This document shows, in pieces, positions 1 to 5,066 of a stretch of 5,066 nt of DNA. The position numbers were made by a program, and so were the translations under genes. Location of the stretch: contig CALCPC010000673.1 of NCBI GenBank assembly GCA_937900975.1, positions 1 through 5,066 on the forward strand. Reading direction: 5' to 3'. Position 1 is the stretch's first letter, and each line of letters starts with the position of its first letter. The notes under the pieces were generated by a model. The model worked only from the letters and a program-made list of their open reading frames with translations, was not told the DNA's origin and ran no database searches. Origin of the DNA: an uncultured Paracoccaceae bacterium. GTDB taxonomy: Bacteria > Pseudomonadota > Alphaproteobacteria > Rhodobacterales > Rhodobacteraceae.

Positions 1-1314
1 CTCGTTCCCTTCGCCACCGGCGCCGAATGGGACGGCGACATCGTCCAAGGCCACCGCCCGTTCGTGACCGCCGTCGGCGCGGGCACGACCTATCCCGATT
101 ACAAACCCGCGCCCTTTATCGTCCAGCAAGAGGTTGCGGGCGTCGATATGGTGACGGTCGTGACCGAGGGCATCTTTTCCTATTGCGGGGTGAAGGTGAA
201 AATCGACACCGACCGCCATATCGGGCAGGAGCGCGATATCGTCCGCGTCGATGGGGAACCGATCGGCCATGTGATGACCTCCGAATACGGGTCAAAGATG
301 CTAAGCCTTGGCGGGGTGGAGCATCTGACCGGTGGCACCAAGCGGGAGGGGCGGGTCACCTGCGACGCGCTGCTGCGGCTTTGCAACCGAGAGCGCGTGG
401 ATCTGGAGATCGGCGCCCATGCCACCCGGTTAAGCATCGCCGCGGGCGAGCCGCCGGTGATCAATGGCGTGACAGAGCGGTTGATGCGGGTCGGCTGCGG
501 GGCGGCCGCGATTGGGATGTTTGCCAAGCAATGGCTCGGCCACGCCGATGAGGTTGTGGTGGTCGACGACCATATCACCGGCGTCTTGTCCGAGCATGAG
601 GCGGGAAAGCAACTGGCGGTTCCGCCCACGGGCATCAAGATCAAGGGGCGGCGGTCGACGCCCGGGCGGTATTTCCAGGTGGCCGAGCCCGGGACCGGTT
701 GGGGGGGGACCGACATAGAAGATCCCCTGACGATCCTCGGGCCCTTTAATGCGAAGGTCGCGTGGGAGGGGCTGCGCCTTTTGATGGTCTCCACGACGGG
801 GGAGCAATCGGCCTATTACGAGCTTGATGCCGATCTTCGCCCCCGCCCCCGCCCGATGCCCGGGCCGCTGCGCGTCTCGGCCGATCTGATCGCCGAAAAT
901 TGCGAGCCGTCGGTGGCCACCGTGCTGTTCATGGCCGGCGCCGGCGGCAGCCTGCGCGCGGGCGTTACTGAAAACCCGGTTCGGCTGACCCGGTCGGTCA
1001 AAGACGCGCTGACCCATGTCTCCTGCGGCGGCGCCGAGGCCTATGTCTGGCCGGGCGGGGGGATCACGGTGATGGTCGATGTGTTGGAGATGCCGACCGA
1101 CAGTTTCGGCTATGTCCCGACACCGGCGCTGGTCGCACCGATTGAGTTCACCTTGCGCGTCAGCGACTATGCCGCACTCGGCGGGCATATGGAGGATATC
1201 CGCCCCGTCGATGCGGTCCCGCGCGCGGGGTTGCGCACGGTCGCGCGGACCGAGGTCGATCACGATCCGATGGCGCCGGGGAATTACCGCTGGGCCCGGC
1301 GGGGTCCCCGCTGA
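1..1314 (+). CDS. hnr: 6-hydroxynicotinate reductase, 3' part (N-terminus outside window)
   Basis: The frame is open from base 1 to a TGA at 1312-1314, giving 437 visible residues; the start lies upstream. The protein resembles proteobacterial 6-hydroxynicotinate reductases, with stretches such as GIFSYCGVKVKIDTD, GHVMTSEYGSKMLSLGG, VVVVDDHITGVL, KGRRSTPGRYFQV (ending at residue 227) and GTGWGGTD (residues 231-238). The enzyme reduces 6-hydroxynicotinate to 1,4,5,6-tetrahydro-6-oxonicotinate. The E. barkeri enzyme was reported to carry a covalently bound flavin, one [2Fe-2S] and two [4Fe-4S] clusters. The visible cysteines are scattered and form no CxxCxxC ferredoxin motif, so the cluster-binding region is presumably in the missing N-terminal part. 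No canonical ApbE flavinylation site (DxxSGAT) is visible; the nearest look-alikes are STTGEQS (264-270) and SCGGAE (341-346). The convergent enamidase gene, which encodes the next pathway step, supports the assignment. The stop overlaps the next start by one base (TGATG). Confidence 0.82.
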   Translation, partial: LVPFATGAEWDGDIVQGHRPFVTAVGAGTTYPDYKPAPFIVQQEVAGVDMVTVVTEGIFSYCGVKVKIDTDRHIGQERDIVRVDGEPIGHVMTSEYGSKMLSLGGVEHLTGGTKREGRVTCDALLRLCNRERVDLEIGAHATRLSIAAGEPPVINGVTERLMRVGCGAAAIGMFAKQWLGHADEVVVVDDHITGVLSEHEAGKQLAVPPTGIKIKGRRSTPGRYFQVAEPGTGWGGTDIEDPLTILGPFNAKVAWEGLRLLMVSTTGEQSAYYELDADLRPRPRPMPGPLRVSADLIAENCEPSVATVLFMAGAGGSLRAGVTENPVRLTRSVKDALTHVSCGGAEAYVWPGGGITVMVDVLEMPTDSFGYVPTPALVAPIEFTLRVSDYAALGGHMEDIRPVDAVPRAGLRTVARTEVDHDPMAPGNYRWARRGPR

Positions 1315-2195
1315 TGGCACCGCAGGCGGCGCTGTTGTCCGGTGGCAGGCGGCTTCACCTCCAGCACGGGCCGATCGACCTGATCATCGGGGCGGAGGGG
1401 GATCGCGACGCCGCGTTCGCCGCAGCGCGGACGGCTTTCGCGCCGCTTTTGCAGGCGCTGGTCGATGAGTTGCCGGCGCTTCGCCGCCCGCCCGGCGGGG
1501 CCCGGCCCGCGGGCGCCACCGCGGCGCGGATGGACGCCGCCGTCCGCCCCTTTGCGGCGGCGCATTTCATCACACCCATGGCCGCCGTGGCCGGCGCCGT
1601 CGCCGACACGGTCCTGGCCGCGATGCGCGAGGCCGCGCTGCTGCGCCGGGCCTATGTCAACAACGGCGGCGACATTGCGGTGTACCTCGCGCCGGGTGAG
1701 ACGTTTCGGATGGCGATGGCCGGTGCGGCGGGGGCGGATCTCGGTCGGATCGCAATCGGCGCCGGGGACGGGGTCGGCGGGCTTGCGACCAGCGGCCACC
1801 CGGGGCGGAGCCTAAGCCAAGGGAGCGCGGACAGTGTGACCGTGCTTGCCGCCAGCGCCGCCGAAGCCGACGCCGCCGCCACGCTGATCGCCAATGCCGT
1901 CGATCTGCCGGGCCATCCCGCGATCCGCCGCGCCCCGGCATGGGATTGCGACCCGTCCAGCGATCTTGGCCACCGCCCGGTCGTCACCGCCTGCGGCGCG
2001 CTGCCACCGGCAGCGGTCGCCGCCGCGCTTGCCGCCGGCAAGGCGCGGGCCGAGCATTTTGCCGCCGCGGGAATGATCAGGGGCGCGGCGCTGTTTTTGC
2101 GGGGGCAAAGCGTTGCGACCGATGCGCTGATACCGGCCCAGGCCGTGGCCTCGATCCAGGCGGGGGCCTCGATCCAGGCGGTGGCCCATGCCTGA
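1314..2195 (+). CDS. UPF0280 family protein (ApbE superfamily), candidate flavin-attachment partner of Hnr
   Basis: This 293-residue protein starts at an ATG sharing one base with the hnr stop; a GGGG at 1301-1304 lies 9 bases upstream as a modest ribosome-binding site. I recognise it as UPF0280 (COG2122) from its motif order: FITPMAAVAGAVAD (85-98), YVNNGGDIAVYL (114-125), GGLATSGHPGRSLSQG (155-170), then DSVTVLA and ADAAAT (173-190). The NNGGD, ATSG and ADAxxT elements match the FAD-binding and metal-binding core of ApbE FMN transferases. There is no signal peptide or lipobox, so it should be cytosolic, unlike secreted ApbE. The biochemical function of UPF0280 is unassigned to my knowledge. 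Its place directly after hnr, whose E. barkeri homologue carries covalent flavin, makes flavinylation or maturation of Hnr a reasonable inference. The C-terminal tail holds an ASIQAx hexapeptide repeat and overlaps the next gene by 8 bases. Confidence 0.85.
   Translation: MAPQAALLSGGRRLHLQHGPIDLIIGAEGDRDAAFAAARTAFAPLLQALVDELPALRRPPGGARPAGATAARMDAAVRPFAAAHFITPMAAVAGAVADTVLAAMREAALLRRAYVNNGGDIAVYLAPGETFRMAMAGAAGADLGRIAIGAGDGVGGLATSGHPGRSLSQGSADSVTVLAASAAEADAAATLIANAVDLPGHPAIRRAPAWDCDPSSDLGHRPVVTACGALPPAAVAAALAAGKARAEHFAAAGMIRGAALFLRGQSVATDALIPAQAVASIQAGASIQAVAHA
2147..2186 (+). repeat. 18-bp tandem repeat, about 2.2 copies, at the 3' end of the UPF0280 gene
   Basis: The units ggcctcgatccaggcggg (2147-2164) and ggcctcgatccaggcggt (2165-2182) differ only at the last base, and a third copy begins at 2183. 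The period is a multiple of three, so the reading frame is kept and the repeat encodes ASIQAG-ASIQAV near the C-terminus. The AGGCGG in the second unit (2176-2181) sits just upstream of the next gene's ATG at 2188, so the repeat may also supply that gene's weak ribosome-binding site. Confidence 0.85.
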
Positions 2196-2769
2196 GGTTC
2201 GGCTGCGCAAGACCCTGATAACGGTCGAGGAAATCTATCACGAGGGCGGCCCGCCGCCCGCGACACCGCTTTTCCGCGCGGCGGCGCTGGCGGTGATCGA
2301 AAATCCGTTTGCAGGGCGCTACGTCGCTGATATCGCACATTTTATGGAGCCGCTAAACCCTTTGGGCGCAGCTTTGGCCGCCACGCTGATCGCCCGGCTC
2401 GGCGGTGCCGCGCGGGTTGAGGGCTATGGCAAGGGCGCCATCGTCGGCACGGCGGGGGAGGTCGAGCATGGCGCGCTTTGGCACGCGCCGGGCGGCTATG
2501 CGATGCGCGGGTTGCTGCCCAACCCCGCGGCCATCGTGCCATCGACCAAAAAGGTCGGCGCGCCGGGCACCACGCTCGACGTGCCGCTGAGCCATATCAC
2601 CGCCTCTTATGTGCGCAGCCATTTCGACGCGATGGAGGTCAGCGTCGCAGACGCCCCCCGTGCGGGCGAGATGGTTCTGGTCTTGGTCATGAGCACCGGG
2701 CCGCGCATCCACAACCGCGCCGGCGGCCTTGCCGCCCAAGACATGATCGGAAAGGACGGCCTGAGATGA
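2188..2769 (+). CDS. Amino acid synthesis family protein (PF06684/DUF1185), paralogue 1
   Basis: This 193-residue protein starts at an ATG eight bases inside the end of the UPF0280 gene. Its family is recognised from the N-terminal KTLITVEEIYHEGG (8-21), AVIENPFAGRY (35-45), EGYGKGAIVGTAGEVEH (78-94), PSTKKVGAPGTTLDVPLSH (118-136), YVRSHFDAMEV (141-151) and DAPRAGE (155-161). The crystal structure of the Bordetella bronchiseptica member BB2672 showed a variant of the Bacillus chorismate mutase fold, and a role in amino-acid metabolism was only suggested. No reaction is established to my knowledge. The conserved YGK, AGExEH and STKK residues could line an anion-binding or carboxylate-binding site; that is inference. 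It has no signal peptide or membrane segment. It is followed by a second copy of the same family with a 4-base overlap (ATGA), which suggests balanced expression and perhaps a mixed oligomer. Confidence 0.85.
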   Translation: MPEVRLRKTLITVEEIYHEGGPPPATPLFRAAALAVIENPFAGRYVADIAHFMEPLNPLGAALAATLIARLGGAARVEGYGKGAIVGTAGEVEHGALWHAPGGYAMRGLLPNPAAIVPSTKKVGAPGTTLDVPLSHITASYVRSHFDAMEVSVADAPRAGEMVLVLVMSTGPRIHNRAGGLAAQDMIGKDGLR

Positions 2770-3344
2770 GCGCCAAGATCCGCAAAATCCTTGTCACCGT
2801 CGAGGAAACGCACCGCGAAATGGACCGCGCCATACTGCCCCCAACGCGCAAAGCCGTGGCGGGCGCCGTGATCGAAAACCCGTTCGCGGGCGTCTTTGTC
2901 GAGGATCTGACCCCTTTGATGGACATCGGCGCAGAGCTTGGCGCGCTGCTTGGCGCGCGCTGCGTCGCAGCGCTTGGCATCCCGCCGGCGGCGGCGGAAA
3001 GCTATGGCAAATCGGCGATGGTGGGCGAGGCCGGCGAACTGGAACACGCCGCCGCAATCCTGCACCCGAAATTGGGCGCGCCGCTGCGCAAAGCGGTCGA
3101 GAAGGGCGCGGCACTTGTCGCCTCCACCAAGAAAATGGGCAGCCCCGGTCAAGTGCTGGACGTGCCGCTTGGCCATAAGGACGCGGCCTACGTGCGCAGC
3201 CATTTCGACGGGATGGAGGTTCGGCTGTCGGATGCGCCGCGCGCCGGCGAAATCCTGGTCGCCGTCGCGGTGACCGACAGCGGTCGCCCACTGCCCCGGG
3301 TTGGCGGGCCGACCCAGGAAGAGGCCAGGGGAAAGACCGGTTGA
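2766..3344 (+). CDS. Amino acid synthesis family protein (PF06684/DUF1185), paralogue 2
   Basis: This 192-residue protein starts at an ATG overlapping the previous stop by four bases, with a good Shine-Dalgarno AAGGA at 2752-2756. The same frame is open further upstream to 2478, but that part is antisense-like filler within paralogue 1, and the family N-terminus (KIRKILVTVEETHRE, residues 4-18) fixes the start at 2766. It shares with paralogue 1 the blocks VIENPFAG (35-42), SYGKSAMVGEAGELEH (79-94), STKKMGSPGQVLDVPLGH (120-137), AYVRSHFDGMEV (141-152) and DAPRAGE. It differs mostly in the region after TVEE and in the middle, where it has AAAILHPKLGAPLRKAVEKG (residues 95-114). The pair looks like an old tandem duplication with retained core motifs and diverged lids, which could mean different substrates or two subunits of one complex. 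Function is unassigned. Confidence 0.85.
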   Translation: MSAKIRKILVTVEETHREMDRAILPPTRKAVAGAVIENPFAGVFVEDLTPLMDIGAELGALLGARCVAALGIPPAAAESYGKSAMVGEAGELEHAAAILHPKLGAPLRKAVEKGAALVASTKKMGSPGQVLDVPLGHKDAAYVRSHFDGMEVRLSDAPRAGEILVAVAVTDSGRPLPRVGGPTQEEARGKTG

Positions 3345-3354
3345 GCAGGTCGGT

Positions 3355-3379
3355 CGGGCGGGCATTGCCAGCGCGCCCG
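3355..3379. promoter_or_regulatory. Imperfect inverted repeat upstream of marR, weak operator candidate
   Basis: The arms cgggcg (3355-3360) and cgcccg (3374-3379) flank an inner ggca-t-tgcc (3361-3369) in the 55-base gap before the marR ATG. An autoregulatory MarR operator could lie here. However, the repeat is very GC-rich, unlike the AT-rich palindromes typical of MarR sites, and such repeats arise by chance in DNA of this composition. No clear -35/-10 pair is visible. Confidence 0.15.
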
Positions 3380-3399
3380 GGCTTACGCTACCCAAGACC

Positions 3400-3837
3400 A
3401 TGGCCGATGCCCCCGCCAAGACCAGCGCACCCTATGTGCTCGACCACCAGGTCGGCTATCTTCTTAGGCTGGCCAGCCAGCGCCATGCCGCGATTTTTCA
3501 AAAACACAGTCTCGACGGGTTGACCCCGACGCAGTTCAGCACCTTGATCCGGGTGTCGGAGGCCGGTCCGGTGTCGCAAAACCATCTTGGGCGACTGGCG
3601 GCGATGGATGTGGCGACAATCAAGGGCGTTGTCGACCGGCTGCGCGCGAAGGGTCTGATGGCCTCTCGCCCCGACACGGGGGACAAGCGCCGCTCAATCA
3701 TCACGCTGACAGTGGCAGGACAGGCCTTGATCGCCGATCTCACGGCGCTGGGCCGCGCGATCACCGAAGAGACGCTGGAGCCCTTGTCGGAGGCCGAGCG
3801 CCAGACGCTGGTCGCGCTGCTGCAGAAATTGTGCTGA
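3400..3837 (+). CDS. MarR family transcriptional regulator, probably of the nicotinate pathway
   Basis: This 145-residue winged-helix regulator has the usual MarR length. The N-terminal dimerisation helix includes DHQVGYLLRLASQRH (15-29). LTPTQFSTLIRVSEAGPVSQ (41-60) leads into the helix-turn-helix, with recognition helix around DVATIKGVVDRLRAKGL (70-86). The wing carries the family signature RPDTGDKRRS (90-99), followed by ITLTVAGQAL and a C-terminal dimerisation helix ending in Cys145. The ATG at 3400 is chosen because it gives the family's standard length; the frame is open to a TTG at 3301, but that 33-residue extension overlaps the previous gene and is low-complexity. The upstream Shine-Dalgarno is weak. 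The gene lies 55 bases after the PF06684 pair. NicR, which controls nicotinate degradation in Pseudomonas putida and responds to 6-hydroxynicotinate, is also MarR-type, so a similar role here is likely but not proven. Confidence 0.85.
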   Translation: MADAPAKTSAPYVLDHQVGYLLRLASQRHAAIFQKHSLDGLTPTQFSTLIRVSEAGPVSQNHLGRLAAMDVATIKGVVDRLRAKGLMASRPDTGDKRRSIITLTVAGQALIADLTALGRAITEETLEPLSEAERQTLVALLQKLC

Positions 3838-3893
3838 CGCGCTCCCCCGGCGGACGCCGAAAGGCACCGCGGCAGCGGCGGCCGTTTAGAGCA

Positions 3894-3974
3894 ATTTCCG
3901 TTCACCCGCGTTGGCGGGTGTTGTTCGCTCAACGCGTTTTGTGAAAACCTGAACGCCATAGCGCTGCCGGAAAT
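3894..3974. repeat. Nested inverted-repeat element in the marR-ena intergenic region
   Basis: Several complementary arm pairs are nested here: atttcc (3894-3899) with ggaaat (3969-3974); cgttca (3899-3904) with tgaacg (3950-3955); and inside these cacccgc (3903-3909) with gcgggtg (3914-3920), which competes with cgcgttg (3907-3913) pairing with caacgcg (3930-3936). The element follows a tttagagcaatttcc stretch that resembles the edge of interspersed palindromic repeats in alphaproteobacterial intergenic DNA; that family link is from memory and uncertain. The rest of 3838-3893 is GC-rich with no gene or clear signal. Confidence 0.45.
3903..3925 (+). terminator. Possible intrinsic terminator after marR
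   Basis: A perfect 7-bp stem (cacccgc, 3903-3909, with gcgggtg, 3914-3920) and a 4-base loop are followed by ttgtt, starting 66 bases after the marR stop. The stem is strong but the T-tract is short and interrupted, so termination is uncertain. The same hairpin is also part of the larger nested repeat. Confidence 0.3.
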
Positions 3975-4052
3975 CAGAGGTTTCGACGCGGTGTGGGGTG
4001 TTTGATGTCTCGGGCATGTCATGAGACACCGTCGCCTCAACTGAAGGCGCCG

Positions 4053-4075
4053 GAAAACGCCGATGAGACCGGCGT
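4053..4075 (-). terminator. Intrinsic terminator for the enamidase gene
   Basis: Read on the minus strand, acgccg (4075-4070), a 7-base loop gtctcat, and cggcgt (4062-4057) form a 6-bp stem running into TTTTC. The stem begins 24 bases after the ena stop codon, the usual place for a rho-independent terminator. It shares the 4057-4062 arm with the longer plus-strand hairpin. Confidence 0.5.
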
Positions 4076-4101
4076 CGGGCCGCTTTTGTGACGGCGTTTT
4101 C
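4053..4101 (+). terminator. Possible plus-strand terminator reaching the ena stop codon
   Basis: The arms gaaaacgccg (4053-4062) and cggcgttttc (4092-4101) are perfectly complementary over 10 bases around a 29-base loop, and the downstream arm ends in TTTT. In the marR direction this has an A-rich upstream side, GC core and T-tract, as in an intrinsic terminator, although the loop is long. The downstream arm runs into the convergent ena stop codon (4100-4102). Confidence 0.3.
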
Positions 4102-5066
4102 AGATTGCGCCGACAACCTCTGGCAGCCGTTGGGCGGGCGGTGTGTTGCGGGAGCGGGTCGTGCGGACGACACCGTCGATAATCGTCATCCCAACGCCGG
4201 GCAGATTGCCCAGGGCGACGGAGGCGAGCATCGTCGCCCCCGGCGCGTGCTGCGCCAGGTCGAGCAGCACGGAATCGGCCGCATACCCATTTTCGGTCAG
4301 CCCGACGCCAAGCTTGCGCTGGCGCGCCGTGTTGCCGGTGGCAAAGCAAAACGCCACTTCCGCCGGCACGCCGCCAAAGGCCGAAAGCATCGCGACCATC
4401 CGCAGGATACCCAAGGGCTGCACGCCCGACCCGGCCGGCCCGTCGGTGCCGAGGATCACCTGGTCGAGCTTGCCCAACTCCCGCGCGGTGTTGAGCGCAA
4501 GGACCGCCGAACGCTCATTGCCATTGTGCACGATCTCGAAGGCGGATTGGCAGCTTTCGCAAAGGCAGACGATCTGGTCATCCGGCAAGGCCGAATGGCC
4601 GCCATTGATGTGACCGATCACATCCGTGCCCGTCTCGATCACCATATCCGCATCGATCAGGCCCGCGCCCGGGATCGACGGGCCGCCGGTGTGGATGGTG
4701 CTTTGGATGCCGTATTTCCGCGCCCAGCCCACCATCTCGGCCGCGGTCTTGCCGTCCTTGACCGTGCCGAGCCCGACCTCGCCCAAAAGCGTGACACCGG
4801 CATCCGCGAGGTCCTTGAAATCGGCCTCGACCATCCCGTGCTCTATCACCGGGGCGCCGGCGTGCACTTTGACGCCGGAGGGGCGGAAGTTCTCATACCA
4901 GCGCTGTGCGGCCACGGCCATCGCCTTAAGCCCCACAATGTCCTTGGGGCGGCCGGGCATATGCACCTCCCCCGCCGAAATCAGCGTGGTCACGCCGCCA
5001 TGCAACGTGCTGTCGATCCAGTGCAATTGTTGCTGACGGGGGGTATAGTCGCCGACGACGGGGTGG
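4100..5066 (-). CDS. ena: Enamidase (6-oxo-1,4,5,6-tetrahydronicotinate amidohydrolase), N-terminus outside window
   Basis: The minus-strand frame is open from the right edge to a TGA at 4102-4100, giving 321 residues; the gene continues past 5066. The first visible residue is a His (5065-5063) followed by PVVGDYTPRQ, matching the second His of the HxH metal motif in E. barkeri enamidase, so only roughly 65-70 residues are missing. Other matching stretches are LHGGVTTLISAG, MPGRPKD, GVKVHAGA, GEVGLGT (Glu at 4780-4778), HTGGPSIPG (His at 4693-4691), GHINGG (His at 4612-4610), GTDGPAGSG (Asp at 4444-4442, the probable catalytic Asp) and RSRNTPPAQR near the C-terminus. This amidohydrolase-superfamily enzyme, a binuclear Fe-Zn protein in E. 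barkeri, hydrolyses 1,4,5,6-tetrahydro-6-oxonicotinate to 2-formylglutarate and ammonia. It acts directly on the Hnr product but lies convergent to the hnr operon, so it must have its own promoter to the right. A CLCESC motif at 4567-4550 is unusual. Confidence 0.9.
   Translation of the reverse strand, partial: HPVVGDYTPRQQQLHWIDSTLHGGVTTLISAGEVHMPGRPKDIVGLKAMAVAAQRWYENFRPSGVKVHAGAPVIEHGMVEADFKDLADAGVTLLGEVGLGTVKDGKTAAEMVGWARKYGIQSTIHTGGPSIPGAGLIDADMVIETGTDVIGHINGGHSALPDDQIVCLCESCQSAFEIVHNGNERSAVLALNTARELGKLDQVILGTDGPAGSGVQPLGILRMVAMLSAFGGVPAEVAFCFATGNTARQRKLGVGLTENGYAADSVLLDLAQHAPGATMLASVALGNLPGVGMTIIDGVVRTTRSRNTPPAQRLPEVVGAI

Noticed and set aside
701..708. Run of eight G residues in hnr as a possible frameshift site
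   Set aside because: The reading frame through it encodes the conserved GTGWGGTD motif, so the frame is intact and there is no sign of programmed slippage.
1301..1309. ggggtcccc palindrome before the UPF0280 start as an RBS-hiding hairpin
   Set aside because: The centre leaves at most a 3-bp stem with a 3-base loop, too weak to matter.
430..1320. Long minus-strand open frames opposite hnr and the UPF0280 gene
   Set aside because: They are arginine- and proline-rich shadow frames expected in GC-rich DNA and match no family I recognise; the plus-strand genes are clearly conserved.
2478..2765. In-frame upstream extension of the second PF06684 gene
   Set aside because: It lies inside paralogue 1, is arginine-rich and low in complexity, and the family N-terminus plus AAGGA Shine-Dalgarno fix the start at 2766.
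3301..3399. TTG start giving a 178-residue MarR protein
   Set aside because: The extra 33 residues overlap the previous gene, do not resemble MarR sequence and exceed the family length; the ATG at 3400 fits better.
3498..4349. Minus-strand 283-residue open frame across marR, the intergenic region and the end of ena
   Set aside because: It overlaps two recognised genes in other frames and its translation has no family features.
5024..5026. TTG as the start of enamidase
   Set aside because: The frame stays open upstream to the window edge and encodes HPVVGDYTPRQ, conserved enamidase sequence, so the true start is outside the window.

Overview
This is a GC-rich, tightly packed window from a proteobacterium. 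Codon choice, gene overlaps and protein sequences suggest an alphaproteobacterium, possibly Rhodobacterales; that placement is inference. It holds part of a catabolic locus for nicotinate (vitamin B3) through the reductive 6-hydroxynicotinate route, known from Eubacterium (Clostridium) barkeri and predicted in several proteobacteria.

Layout: bases 1-3837 carry five genes in one direction. They are the 3' part of a 6-hydroxynicotinate reductase gene (hnr), a UPF0280/ApbE-superfamily protein gene, two tandem paralogues of the 'amino acid synthesis' family (PF06684, formerly DUF1185), and a MarR-type regulator gene. The first four overlap by 1, 8 and 4 bases, so they are almost certainly one translationally coupled operon; marR follows after 55 bases. 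A 262-base intergenic region (3838-4099) with several nested inverted repeats separates marR from a convergent minus-strand gene. That gene, 4100 to beyond the right edge, encodes enamidase (6-oxo-1,4,5,6-tetrahydronicotinate amidohydrolase).

How the genes work together: Hnr reduces 6-hydroxynicotinate to 1,4,5,6-tetrahydro-6-oxonicotinate, and enamidase opens that ring to 2-formylglutarate and ammonia. The MarR protein is a plausible sensor of a pathway intermediate, by analogy with NicR of Pseudomonas putida. The UPF0280 protein and the two PF06684 proteins have no established role. The E. barkeri reductase carries a covalently bound flavin, and UPF0280 belongs to the superfamily of the flavin transferase ApbE. 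The UPF0280 protein is therefore a reasonable candidate for flavinylating or maturing Hnr. The two PF06684 proteins may perform or assist an unassigned step.

Both end genes are cut by the window. The iron-sulfur N-terminus of Hnr and the first part of enamidase lie outside, as does the operon promoter. No tRNA, rRNA, CRISPR array or insertion sequence is seen.
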